Assembly (NCBI GenBank): GCA_041391425.1
Contig: JAWKNZ010000002.1
Coordinates: 1 to 64,000, forward strand
Source: JAWKNZ01 sp041391425
GTDB taxonomy: Bacteria; Bdellovibrionota_B; Oligoflexia; Oligoflexales; JAWKNZ01
Length of the DNA: 64,000 nt
Reading direction: 5' to 3'
Position numbers and translations under genes: made by a program. The first letter of the stretch is position 1. Each line of letters starts with the position of its first letter. The notes beneath the pieces are model-generated. The model worked only from the letters and a program-made list of their open reading frames with translations, did no database searches and had not been told where the DNA came from. Shown here in pieces: positions 17,148 to 26,084 of the stretch.

Positions 17148-17651
17148 ATGAAACCATTTAGTGAAGCAAGCTACCTAGCTCAAGTAAAACGACTTCGCTG
17201 CATGGCTGAAAGCGCAGTATCTAAATACCCAATAAAAAATTATGACTTGAAATTCATTCAACATGGTGAAAATGCGACATTTAAAGTCATTACTCCACGG
17301 CAAGATTACTTATTAAGGCTTCATCGCAATGGATATCACACTAGGTCAGCTATCCTAGAAGAGCTCAAATGGTTAGAAAACCTTTCAAATACTACTAACA
17401 TACCAGTTCAGCAACCGTTTGCTTCTAAAAAAGATGAGCTAATAATATTGCAACATGGGGAAGAAACCCCATCTAGGCATTGTAGCATTCTTAAGTGGCA
17501 ATCAGGCCAAATAAAATTCAAGCGACTAGGCCCAAAAGATCTGTATACAATAGGTGAGTTAACAGCACAACTTCATAAGGCAACTACAAAAAGAAAGATC
17601 AAGCATCGCAACTATTCCAAAAAAATAATGAACAGTATTATATTCTATTGA
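17148..17651 (+). pseudogene. Truncated aminoglycoside/choline-kinase-like phosphotransferase
   Basis: This 167-codon frame matches only the N-lobe of the APH/choline-kinase fold. It includes GENATFKVITPRQDYLLRLH (nucleotide-binding strands and lysine/arginine region) and FKRLGPKDLYTIGELTAQLH before the catalytic loop. Intact members run to about 330 residues and carry H-x-D-x4-N and a DFD metal site, and both are missing. It ends in a foreign-looking tail (NYSKKIMNSIIFY). I read it as a 3'-deleted gene. Confidence 0.7.
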
Positions 17652-17764
17652 AATAACAAAAAAGCAGTGCTAAAAACCAGCCGATAAACATATTTATACA
17701 AGTTTCAAATTAAAACCATTCACTCATATAAGCCATATTAACCTTCAAAGATTTGAGAGAAAAA

Positions 17765-17875
17765 ATGGATTTTAAACGAACATTCACCAACGCACCTTGG
17801 GAAAAGCAAATAGGATACTGTCGCGCTCTGAAAGCCGGCGATCATATCTATGTAACTGACACAGGCACCAAATGA
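17765..17875 (+). pseudogene. Remnant of a RidA-family gene (N-terminus only)
   Basis: An ATG frame of 36 codons encodes FTNAPWEKQIGYCRALKAG followed by DHIYVTDTGT. This closely resembles the first strand-helix region of RidA/YjgF enamine deaminases (normally about 125 residues). It then stops. The stop TGA overlaps the ATG of the next gene, so the junction probably marks a deletion. Confidence 0.6.
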
Positions 17876-18261
17876 AGGCTCTATTTATTTTCTATGTTAA
17901 AAACCAAGAAAAAAGTAAAAATTTTTATGAAAATGTGCTGCAGAAAAAGCCATGCCTAGATGTCCCTGGCATGACTGAATTTTTATTAAATGGCGGATAC
18001 TATTTAGGACTAATGCCTGAAGCTGGAATTAGACGCTTGCTGGGTGAGAAATTCCCCGATCCCAGCCTAGGAACAGGCATCCCAAGATCTGAGCTCTATT
18101 TGAGGGTTCAAAACCCTCAAGATTATCATGAAAGATCAATTAAAAATGGAGGAGTTCACATTAGTTTTTTAGAAAAAAGAGACTGGGGAGACCTTGTTGC
18201 CTATTCATTAGATCTGGATGGACATGTATTAGCTTTTGCCAAATCCAGTAACGGCGAATAA
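17872..18261 (+). CDS. Glyoxalase/bleomycin-resistance-type VOC protein
   Basis: This 129-residue single-domain VOC protein starts MKALFIFYVKNQEKSKNFYE, continues through MTEFLLNGGYYLGLMPEAG, and ends WGDLVAYSLDLDGHVLAFA, the usual D-x-D/P-x-G-H strand. The length is normal, so this copy looks intact while its neighbours are truncated. It overlaps the RidA remnant by four bases (ATGA). Lyase, dioxygenase or binding activity cannot be distinguished. Confidence 0.75.
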   Translation: MKALFIFYVKNQEKSKNFYENVLQKKPCLDVPGMTEFLLNGGYYLGLMPEAGIRRLLGEKFPDPSLGTGIPRSELYLRVQNPQDYHERSIKNGGVHISFLEKRDWGDLVAYSLDLDGHVLAFAKSSNGE

Positions 18262-18358
18262 ATCCTATCAACCAGTTGTTAGTTCTAACTAGCCTAATAG
18301 AAAAAATAATTTAGTCGAGCTTCTAAATCAAAAAACAGAAGAAATGCCAGGAGATTAA

Positions 18359-18601
18359 ATGAACCAAGAAAAAATTATAAAGGACGGTATATATCAACAT
18401 CACAAAGGAAGAAAATACAAGCTTATAGATATAGTTAGGCATAGTGAGACTCTAGAAGAATTAGTTCTTTATGAAACGCTATATGAAAACAATATTGGAA
18501 AGCTTTGGGTCAGGCCAAAGAATATGTTTTTAGAGCACCTAGAGGACGGCAATCCTCGATTTAAATACGTAGGTGATAAAATAGAAAAAGAGGACATCTG
18601 A
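18359..18601 (+). CDS. DUF1653 protein
   Basis: This 80-residue protein matches DUF1653: GIYQHHKGRKYKLIDIVRHS, ETLEELVLYETLYE, LWVRPKNMFLEHLEDG and PRFKYVGD. The family is a small beta-rich domain of unknown function. The ATG at 18359 has GCCAGGAG upstream. It appears complete. Confidence 0.8.
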   Translation: MNQEKIIKDGIYQHHKGRKYKLIDIVRHSETLEELVLYETLYENNIGKLWVRPKNMFLEHLEDGNPRFKYVGDKIEKEDI

Positions 18602-18717
18602 CAACATTAATCATGTTATAATTATGGTCTCTCATATAATAAATCTATAGAATTTTACAAAAAAATCGAGCTATTCTCAGAAATAACGTTTTTCCTATTT
18701 ATCCTCAAAGGAAAGTT

Positions 18718-19087
18718 ATGCATAAAATAATCGAATCCAATGGAACAGTGATAAAATTTGTTGATAACAAACCAAAATACTCTACTTTTGAAAATGAGCG
18801 CAAGTGGTTGGTTGACGATGATTTTATGATATCATTTGAAGGTAGGTGGAACTATCTAATCACAGACAAGTATATTGAAAATAGCAGGCTAAGAATCCGT
18901 TCAGCATTGGACTCAGATACGAATAAATTTATTTATAAACTATGTAAAAAGTCTACATGTTGAGAATTTAGATGCAATCGATGGAACCCCTGTCCTTGAC
19001 ATCAAGCCTTGGATCAAAGAATTTGGCCCCAAAGGAAGCATAATTCAACCAGCATGGATAAGCGATCTAATGAAAAACTATTTTTAG
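18718..19087 (+). pseudogene. Fused remnants of a CYTH-domain gene and a TrmO-type gene
   Basis: The first 81 codons (18718-18963) match the start of a CYTH domain: FENERKWLVDDDF and YIENSRLRIRSALD, then YKLCKKS. They end at a stop. From 18962 to 19087 another frame reads ENLDAIDGTPVLDIKPWIKE, FGPKGSIIQPAW and SDLMKNYF. That is the C-terminal end of a TsaA/TrmO tRNA methyltransferase-like protein. Two unrelated genes have thus been joined by a deletion, and neither can function. Confidence 0.65.
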
Positions 19088-19228
19088 AGAGATTAACACT
19101 TACGCTAAGTAATATATACATTTAGCTCTTATATTTATTAGCAATTAAAATATCCGAACAAAAGATAACAATAATGCACTTTTTATAAGAACCTAAAATT
19201 CCTAAAATTGAATCTAATTTAACACAAG

Positions 19229-21577
19229 CTATGCAGCCTGATCTAGATCCAATAAATTATCCTCATCAGCTCTAGAACTAGCCTTCGAAGAACTACTTCG
19301 AACCGCACTAAGATTATTATAGCGCATCCTAGAGCCCTCAACCTCATGCTCCAATTGCATTGCTAATTGAATAAGTACAGAAATTTGAGAAAGCAAATTA
19401 TCAGATATTTCTGCCGTTTCATGAGCAACATCGGAATTTTTATTTGTTGTGGAGTCTAATTGATTCATCGCAATAGTAATATTATTAACCCCTTCAGATT
19501 GTTCCTTAGAGGCGGATGCAATTTCTGATGACATCTTCGATATCAATGACACATCTTGAACAACCTTATCAAAAATCTTAGTACACTCATTTGCTATCTT
19601 GATGCCAGACTCTATCTTAGATTTTCCATTTGCAACATGATGCTCAACCTGCTTACTACTTGAATCAATAGCATTACGGACATTTTTTATATTTTCTGTT
19701 AACATCTTTTCAATCTCACTAGCTGCAGTGCCACTCATTGTTGCTAAATTTCCAATTTCTTCAGCAACAACGGCAAAACCTTTTCCATGTTCGCCTGCTC
19801 TAGCTGCTTCCACAGATGCATTAAAAGATAAAAGTTTTGTTTGAAACACGATATCATTTATAACCTTCGTCTTATTTGCTATCTCCTGTATAACAATAAC
19901 AATATTCTCTACTTTTTTGTTACTATCCGCGATCGAACTTGTAATATTTCGATTGCTTTCAGAAATATCATTTATCGCTTTCGCCATATCTTCAATCGCA
20001 CCTTTGCCTTGTGCGATAATATTTTCGCTATTTTTTGCAGTCTCTGAAGACTTTTCAGTATTCCCAACAGATCGATTTAGCATAGCACTTATCTCATCGA
20101 GAGAAGCCACAGTTTCTTGAATAGCAGAAGCTTGCTCAGTAGCTCCCTCAGCAACTGAATCAGCCGCACCTTTCAAGGTACTACTAAATTCCGTTGTTTT
20201 TTTACATGACATTCGAAGACGCTGAGCTATAGCGCCAATCCTTTTCGATAAAGTTGAGGAGAAAAACCAAGAAAAGACAGCAATTACCATAAAAGTGACC
20301 AAGAAAAGTGTTAAATTTAATAACATAAATTCTTTGCTTTGCAGAGCCTCATCCTCATCAATTTCCGATAATACATACCAATTTAATCCTGGAATATTCA
20401 AAGGACGAAAAGAACTTAAAACATTGACGCCACGATAGTCTTTGAAAATGTCAAAACCAGTTTCACCAAGAACCACTCTCCTGGATCCTTCAGAATCCAC
20501 CCGTTGCGATAGAACTGTCGTATTTTTGGCTCTAATATAATCAAGACTTTCCTCGGACAAGCCTATTTGATCCGCCATTGAAAAATAATTTTCCGGCTCT
20601 TCGACAATAAACCGTGAAATGCTACGCATCGATTTATCATGTCCAATTAAATAAGACTCTCCAGAGGCGCCAAATCCTGTTTCCAGCCACTTTCGATTAT
20701 TTGTCATAATATTATCAATTTTATTAACCGGAATCTGAAAAATTAAAGTTCCAACTTTTGTTTCTTTATCAAATACAGGAATAGCTATAAACGACGCAGA
20801 ATCATTATATGATGGTAAATACTGTAATAAGTCGACAATTACGGGACCATCATTAAGATCTAAGTCATTTGCCTTATGAAAAGCATCAGCCAAATTTGAC
20901 TTGGCAAAAGGACCATCTTCCAGAGAAGTCATAAAATCAAGTTCTTTAAAAACCGAGTAGATAATCCTACCTTCTAAATCAACTAAAAAAATATCATAAT
21001 ACCCAAATTCAGTTAGAAATTGCCTAAATGTATTGTGATATCGGTTATGGACCTTTGACCATGACGTGTTATCATCAGCTTTGTAAAGTTGGTCCTTTGA
21101 GCCTAGAGGATTTTCATTTTTACTGATATAACTATATTGCGCATAAATGCTTGTCTTATCAAGCTTATTTAACATTTCCCCAGATAATATCGTTGAATTA
21201 TTTTTCCTTTTATATTCACTTGCAAATTCTTCGATATAAAATGATTCTAAGGAACTCTTTGCCTGATCTATATTCCCACTTAGTTTATGTTCTCTAGGAA
21301 TCTTTTTTACTGCATCTGAAAAATCTTTTATTGCTTCGATAGTAACTTTGTTCTTAGCAAGTGAAGATACTTGATGCTTCATACCTTCAAATAAATCTTC
21401 AATTTGTTTAGCCTTAGTTTCACGAATTACGAGAAGTTTATCCTTAGATGCTGCAAGCAAGGTTTCTTGATTCTTCTTAACCGAAATAAATGCAGTAATT
21501 CCGACTGGTAAAATTCCAAATAATATAAAAGATGCAATCATCTTATTTCTCAGTGTAAATCGATCCAATATAGACAT
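19229..21577 (-). CDS. Methyl-accepting chemotaxis protein
   Basis: This 782-residue chemoreceptor begins with a membrane segment (MIASFILFGILPVGITAFIS) after 12 residues. A large periplasmic cache-like sensor domain follows to about residue 425 (FQIPVNKIDNIM, GFGASGESYLIG). Next come a second membrane segment (LFLVTFMVIAVFSWFF) and a short linker. The cytoplasmic signalling domain has the conserved hairpin LLSFNASVEAARAGEHGKGF and VAEEIGNLA. It should form receptor-CheA-CheW arrays. No HAMP domain of standard length is obvious. It is monocistronic, and its start follows GGAGGTC. Confidence 0.92.
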   Translation of the reverse strand: MSILDRFTLRNKMIASFILFGILPVGITAFISVKKNQETLLAASKDKLLVIRETKAKQIEDLFEGMKHQVSSLAKNKVTIEAIKDFSDAVKKIPREHKLSGNIDQAKSSLESFYIEEFASEYKRKNNSTILSGEMLNKLDKTSIYAQYSYISKNENPLGSKDQLYKADDNTSWSKVHNRYHNTFRQFLTEFGYYDIFLVDLEGRIIYSVFKELDFMTSLEDGPFAKSNLADAFHKANDLDLNDGPVIVDLLQYLPSYNDSASFIAIPVFDKETKVGTLIFQIPVNKIDNIMTNNRKWLETGFGASGESYLIGHDKSMRSISRFIVEEPENYFSMADQIGLSEESLDYIRAKNTTVLSQRVDSEGSRRVVLGETGFDIFKDYRGVNVLSSFRPLNIPGLNWYVLSEIDEDEALQSKEFMLLNLTLFLVTFMVIAVFSWFFSSTLSKRIGAIAQRLRMSCKKTTEFSSTLKGAADSVAEGATEQASAIQETVASLDEISAMLNRSVGNTEKSSETAKNSENIIAQGKGAIEDMAKAINDISESNRNITSSIADSNKKVENIVIVIQEIANKTKVINDIVFQTKLLSFNASVEAARAGEHGKGFAVVAEEIGNLATMSGTAASEIEKMLTENIKNVRNAIDSSSKQVEHHVANGKSKIESGIKIANECTKIFDKVVQDVSLISKMSSEIASASKEQSEGVNNITIAMNQLDSTTNKNSDVAHETAEISDNLLSQISVLIQLAMQLEHEVEGSRMRYNNLSAVRSSSSKASSRADEDNLLDLDQAA

Positions 21578-21962
21578 GAAAGACCTCCGAATGACTATTT
21601 ACTTCAAACAGCAGCTACAGATAATGTTATTAGATTGCTATGCGAAGTTAAAAGAAAATTAAATTCCTCATACCTCTCTGAGAATGAAAAATTAAGAACC
21701 ATCAAAAAGTATAATTTTATATTTCATCTATAAAACCTTGTTAAACTTTATTACGAGGAACCTTTTAAATAGAACCTCGACAAGATATAAAGACAAGGAA
21801 TCTTCATGAGTGTAAATCGGTACTACATACTTTTACTTTAATGATATTTTTAGCCATAGAATTGTTACAGAAACTTACTGAAAAGACACTAATAAAGGTT
21901 TAAGTAAAAAAGATTGATTAACCAAGATATTCAAAGTTGCAGTATTCAAAAATTTTAATAAA
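21578..21962. other. Intergenic region upstream of the chemoreceptor
   Basis: These 385 nt are AT-rich with no supported gene. They hold the presumed chemoreceptor promoter and the exon flank of the group II intron remnant, whose 3' end is at 21963. Confidence 0.4.
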
Positions 21963-22477
21963 ATCGGGATAGGGAGGCCCTCTCGGGCTTTCCCTCCCAC
22001 ACCACCGGGCAAACGGGTCCGTACCACGGCGGTTCGATTTAGTTAAATGTTCTTGGCCAACCTCGGAAGACCTAATTGGTCAAAGTATTTGTTAGGCAGA
22101 GCGATTCGGACTCCTGGAGTATGGCACACATTCCAAGGCCCTTTTGCACTCCAAGCTGTACTTTGAGCAAGGTCGCATCGGACTCCTAAACGCAGTAATT
22201 CAGACTTCCGTCGTTTATATACCTTCCATTGTTTCCACTGAATACAACGTAGGCGACGGCGAATCCAACCATCAAGTTCCGTAAGAATGCTCGGAGTCTG
22301 GCAATATCCGTAGTAGCCTCGTCAACCCATCAAATAGGTTGAAAGGCGAGCCATGATATCCTCCAAACTACGACCACAATTTCGTTTCGTGAGTCTTCTG
22401 ACTTGCGCTCGGAATCTTGCAATCGACTCAGGATCTATCTTGCGCCGTTTAGACTGCTGATGGAAATGCCTCTTATT
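21963..22477 (-). mobile_element. 3' remnant of a bacterial group II intron
   Basis: On the minus strand the last about 80 nt hold ACCGCCGTGGTACGGACCCG followed by a pairing GGTGGTGTGGGAGG. This is the domain V-like hairpin, followed by a domain VI-like stem (GGGAGG...CCTCCC) with the terminal sequence TATCCCGAT. Upstream is the C-terminal coding part of the intron-encoded protein. The 5' part of the intron and its RT catalytic domain are absent, so it cannot splice or move. The intron 3' end is placed at 21963. Confidence 0.72.
22043..22477 (-). pseudogene. Group II intron maturase, C-terminal fragment with internal stop
   Basis: The fragment covers maturase domain X of an LtrA-like protein: RRKIDPESIARFRAQVRRL, SLEDIMARLSTYLMG, then an in-frame TGA, then RGYYGYCQTPSILTELDGWI and RRRLRCIQWKQWKVYK. 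The TGA stands where relatives have the tryptophan of the GW-x-x-YY motif, so it is a TGG to TGA nonsense change. The frame stops at 22043-22045. There is no reverse transcriptase YADD region. Confidence 0.72.
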
Positions 22478-22535
22478 CACATAGCAATATGCTCTATAAA
22501 AATAAGACATTCCATTCACAAAAACTATATAAGAT

Positions 22536-22898
22536 TTATTTGCTTTCCTGTTGTATGATATAATAATAGTATTGAGAACCCAAATAGCCATCAACCTTTA
22601 AAGTAACTGCTATCGTGCCTACACTTTCATTTACCTCAAAATTTAGAACTACTAATTGTTCAGATATTTGAGCATAGACAATGGATTCAAATAACTCTAT
22701 TGCCTCACTTGAGTTACCCCTATAGCTTAAATATTTATGCTGTAATTCTTCCAGAGGATATAACATATCTGGATATATCGTAGTAACTTCTCTTGATGAC
22801 TCGTGTACATCGATCACAGTTACAAACGCAAAAGCTTTAACTGATGACACTAAAGACAATAATACAATAATTGTTGATACTAGATTTTTCATATTCAT
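22536..22898 (-). CDS. Small secreted protein
   Basis: This 120-residue protein has a clear type I signal peptide (LVSTIIVLLSLVSSVKAFA). The mature part is predicted to be beta-rich (QLVVLNFEVNESVGTIAVTL). AAAGG precedes the start, and either the ATG at 22898 or that at 22892 could be used. No family is recognised. It ends just beside the group II intron remnant, and the exact tail may have been affected by it. Confidence 0.5.
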   Translation of the reverse strand: MNMKNLVSTIIVLLSLVSSVKAFAFVTVIDVHESSREVTTIYPDMLYPLEELQHKYLSYRGNSSEAIELFESIVYAQISEQLVVLNFEVNESVGTIAVTLKVDGYLGSQYYYYIIQQESK

Positions 22899-22980
22899 TT
22901 TTCCTTTTATTTTTAAAAATAATTACCAATAATTTCAATTAGATTTCATATAATATTCGATTAAAAACTTTTTTATACAT

Positions 22981-23373
22981 CTAAGCTTCATTCCAAAACT
23001 GATCTTCTTCATTTTGATATTCTTAAAATAAATAAACCACAGTTATCTTACCATGTTCAACTTTCATCAAATCGACTCCATCCATTGATATAAACTTGTC
23101 TTTGCGACTCGCTGAAAAGTGAATAGTGGCAGCAACTAAATTTTCATTTGCCATTAATCCTTTTACTTCGTCAATCTTAAACGTACCTCCACTTCGCGAT
23201 ATAAACTCATTAAACAACTTAAAAACCTGTGCCTTTCCTTCATAGATTCCCGACAAATCCCCACTCCCTGGTTGATTCCATACAATATTCTCGTCAAAAA
23301 TCTCAGCTAAACCCTCAAGATTTCCATCTCTTAAATACTCAAAATAATTTTTAACAACTTCTAATGCTTTCAT
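22981..23373 (-). pseudogene. SnoaL/NTF2-like protein with a premature stop near the end
   Basis: The frame encodes a 116-residue SnoaL-like polyketide-cyclase/ketosteroid-isomerase fold: VVKNYFEYLRDGNLEGLAEI, then VWNQPGSGDLSGIYEG and HGKITVVYLF. It stops at TAA (23023-23025). In the same frame the next codons read EYQNEEDQFWNEA and then stop, which is the expected family ending (usually S-D/E-Q...D-x-FW). The stop therefore replaces one codon 13 residues before the natural end. The protein may still fold, so loss of function is uncertain. It is divergent from a LysR gene. Confidence 0.6.
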
Positions 23374-23452
23374 CTTTCTCTCCTTTGTATTTTCGTATAA
23401 ATGAAAAAATTTTCACTTGACCGATAGTTGGCATATAGTGCCTGTTTTTAGG

Positions 23453-23467
23453 ACTCCAATCAGGAGT
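23453..23467. promoter_or_regulatory. Candidate LysR operator dyad
   Basis: ACTCC-AATCA-GGAGT is a perfect 5+5 inverted repeat in the divergent region between the SnoaL-like and LysR genes. LysR regulators commonly bind such sites near their own divergent promoter. Confidence 0.35.
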
Positions 23468-23534
23468 GGATTGAAATTTGCCAAAAACTAATATATTTTA
23501 AAAATTTATAATAAAAATATGAGGTATTTATTTT

Positions 23535-24440
23535 ATGAATATAAATAGCATAGACCTTAACCTTCTAATTTCACTAAATAAATTACTTGAGTTAAAAAAT
23601 GTAAGTGCGGCAGCAAAAGAGGTTGGTGTTACCCAGCCGGCAATGAGCAATATCTTATCTAGACTAAGAAAAACATTTAACGATGAACTTTTAGTTAAGG
23701 TGGGGCGTAAAATGGATTTAACACCTAGAGCTAAAGAAATAGTAGTACCATTAAAAAATATTATTCTGGCAATACAATCGCAAATCTTGGGTACAAAAGA
23801 ATTTGATCCTTATAAAGATAAATTTCATTTCAAGCTATCATTCCACGACTATGAACAACTTGTAATCCACACAAAGATTTTACCCTTACTAATAAAAAAA
23901 TATCCAGGAATTTCCATTGAGCATATTCCACCTAAAAGCATTCATCCAACTGATGATTTGGGATCTAATGCCATCGATTTCTCAACAAGTCCAATCGTTA
24001 AAGATCGATCTGGCATTCTAAGAAAAAGGCTTTTTACAGACAAGTTTGTATGCTTAGCTGATCGTCGAAATAAGATATTGAAATCGCAAAGCTTACAATT
24101 AAATATTTATACTCAGCTCGAACATATTTTTATTGCTCCACACGGAGGAATATCTGGGCAGGCAGATCTGCTATTACAAAAGAAAAAAATGAAACGCACC
24201 ATAAGAATGTCTATAACAGAATTCTCTATTGCCCCTTGGCTTATACTGGGAACTGATCTTATTGTAACTCTACCCGAAAGAGCAGCCATGACAGCCTCAA
24301 CACAACATAAAGATCTGATTATTCACGAATGCCCGCTGAATATTGATCCTGTGAATATTTATCTAAGTTGGCATGAACGTCTGAACAATAGCAGTCCACA
24401 TAAGTGGCTTAAACAGCTAATTATCGATACATTAAATTAA
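23535..24440 (+). CDS. LysR-family transcriptional regulator
   Basis: This 301-residue LysR regulator has its N-terminal winged helix at residues 1-60 (LNLLISLNKLLELKNVSAAA, VTQPAMSNILSRLRKTF), followed by the usual periplasmic-binding-protein-like effector domain. The length is typical. The leading NINSIDLNLL pattern matches the NodD/NahR-type subgroup. The start follows TGAGGT. It is transcribed divergently from the SnoaL-like gene, its most likely target. Confidence 0.92.
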   Translation: MNINSIDLNLLISLNKLLELKNVSAAAKEVGVTQPAMSNILSRLRKTFNDELLVKVGRKMDLTPRAKEIVVPLKNIILAIQSQILGTKEFDPYKDKFHFKLSFHDYEQLVIHTKILPLLIKKYPGISIEHIPPKSIHPTDDLGSNAIDFSTSPIVKDRSGILRKRLFTDKFVCLADRRNKILKSQSLQLNIYTQLEHIFIAPHGGISGQADLLLQKKKMKRTIRMSITEFSIAPWLILGTDLIVTLPERAAMTASTQHKDLIIHECPLNIDPVNIYLSWHERLNNSSPHKWLKQLIIDTLN

Positions 24441-24584
24441 GAAACATTCTTGGTTATATTTTTTTAGCAACGGCGACAAAAATCAAAATTATATGAACTT
24501 TATAAATAAATTAAACCTAGCTATTGTTCTCAATAATATATCTTGATAAAAGACGTTATAAATACACGTAAATAGGAAATAAAA

Positions 24585-25451
24585 ATGAAAATTTTAGTTA
24601 TTGGAGGGAATAGATTTTTTGGTAAAAGACTAGTCCAAAACCTATTAAAACAAGGCCATGATATCACCTTATTAAACAGAGGCCATACTGACGATGGATT
24701 TGGGCAACAGATAAGACGGTTACAATGTGATCGCACCGAAAAAGCTCAATTAGAGAAAATCACCCATAACCTCCATTGGGACATAGTTTACGACCAAGTT
24801 TGTTATGACTATAGAACAGCCAAAGATGCCTGCGAAGTTTTTAATGAAAAAACCAATTCTTATATCTTCACATCATCACAAAGTGTTTATAATGCGGGTA
24901 AAAACCTAAAAGAAACCGATTTCAACCCCAAAGACCATAACTTCGAAAGAGAAGAGATACAGCATAATGATTATGCAGAAGCAAAAAGACAGGCTGAGGT
25001 TGGATTCTATAAATACAGTAAATTTGATGTCACATACGCAAGGTTTCCAATCGTTGTCGGATTGGACGACTATACACAAAGATTCAAATTCCATGTCGAC
25101 CGAATTAAAATGGAAAAACCAATTTATTTCCCAAATATTGAAGCACAAATTTCATTTGTTACTTCAGAGTTTGCGGCTCACATTCTATCCTCAATGTCGG
25201 TAAAGCCAATTAAAGGCGCTATAAATATCGCTAGCCCAAAACCTATTTCTTTGCTTGATTTCATAAAAACTATAGAAAAATTTGTTGATAAGAAAATGAT
25301 TTCAACGCCGGATGCGACGGAAGAAAACCAATCTCCTTACGGAATCCATGAAGATTGGTTTATGAATTGCGACCGTTTAAACGAATTTGGTGAAAATGCA
25401 AGTGAAATAATTAAATGGCTTCCGGAACTTCTAAAACAATATTTGAACTAA
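24585..25451 (+). CDS. NAD-dependent epimerase/dehydratase-like protein
   Basis: This 288-residue extended short-chain dehydrogenase-type protein starts MKILVIGGNRFFGKRLVQNL with the G-x-x-x-F-x-G nucleotide motif, and carries ITLLNRGHTDDGFG after beta-2. The usual YxxxK pair appears as DYAEAKRQAE near residue 130. The family includes sugar-nucleotide epimerases and isoflavone-reductase-like enzymes, and the substrate is unknown. AGGAAAT precedes the ATG. It is monocistronic as far as seen. Confidence 0.82.
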   Translation: MKILVIGGNRFFGKRLVQNLLKQGHDITLLNRGHTDDGFGQQIRRLQCDRTEKAQLEKITHNLHWDIVYDQVCYDYRTAKDACEVFNEKTNSYIFTSSQSVYNAGKNLKETDFNPKDHNFEREEIQHNDYAEAKRQAEVGFYKYSKFDVTYARFPIVVGLDDYTQRFKFHVDRIKMEKPIYFPNIEAQISFVTSEFAAHILSSMSVKPIKGAINIASPKPISLLDFIKTIEKFVDKKMISTPDATEENQSPYGIHEDWFMNCDRLNEFGENASEIIKWLPELLKQYLN

Positions 25452-25585
25452 CCCATGGTGATAGAGAAGCATTTTAGAAACTGTATGTTTGGTTGAGATG
25501 AGCGTACATTATACTTCATCAAGCTAACAATTTTTAAAATGCGTTTCAAATCTACTAAAAGCATACATTAATTTAACAACTAAAC

Positions 25586-25939
25586 CTAACGACAAAAAAC
25601 AGATTCCCACTCTTCTTTTTTAAAACCGACCAAACCAAAAGTCTGAGTAAGAATAAAAGGACGCTTCACTAATTTGCCATTCTCAGAAAGCAAATCGATT
25701 GCTTCATCTAGATCCATAGATTTTAACTTATCTGCAATCTTCATTTCTCTATACAAAACTCCAGATGTATTAAAAAGTTTTTTCAAGTTACCATCATAAA
25801 ACTTAAGCATTTTACGTAAATCAGATTTTGATGGTGGATTTTCTGTAATATCGATTGGCTTAACATCTACCTCTATAGATTTTAAAAACTGGCTTGCTTT
25901 TGTACATGTGCTACATTTTTTATATGAATAGAACTTCAA
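25586..25939 (-). CDS. ArsC/Spx-family protein
   Basis: This 117-residue thioredoxin-like protein has CSTCTKAS at residues 9-16 (CxxC redox pair), then PIDITENPPSKSDLRKMLKF and the ending GFKKEEWESVF, diagnostic for the Spx/MgsR/YffB branch of the arsenate reductase family. Whether it reduces arsenate or acts as a regulator cannot be said. The length is normal for the family. It is convergent with the SDR gene. Confidence 0.85.
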   Translation of the reverse strand: MKFYSYKKCSTCTKASQFLKSIEVDVKPIDITENPPSKSDLRKMLKFYDGNLKKLFNTSGVLYREMKIADKLKSMDLDEAIDLLSENGKLVKRPFILTQTFGLVGFKKEEWESVFCR

Positions 25940-26084
25940 CTTTATAATATCCTTCCTACGCCTTCTAAAGACCTATATAATAGCCAAGTGATAAATTAAC
26001 TTTGTCACAGAAAGTACAACCAAATCGTTATCAAATTCAAGTATGAATTATTCTATAAATACTAATTGAAGCGAGCTTAGAAAA

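Noticed and set aside
16879..17157. 92-codon minus-strand frame
   Set aside because: It runs through the MITE and both of its terminal repeats and has no ribosome site; reported instead as a repeat.
22322..22594. 90-codon frame taken as a gene
   Set aside because: Its 5' part is antisense or out-of-frame sequence of the neighbouring gene, and the rest is the group II maturase remnant.
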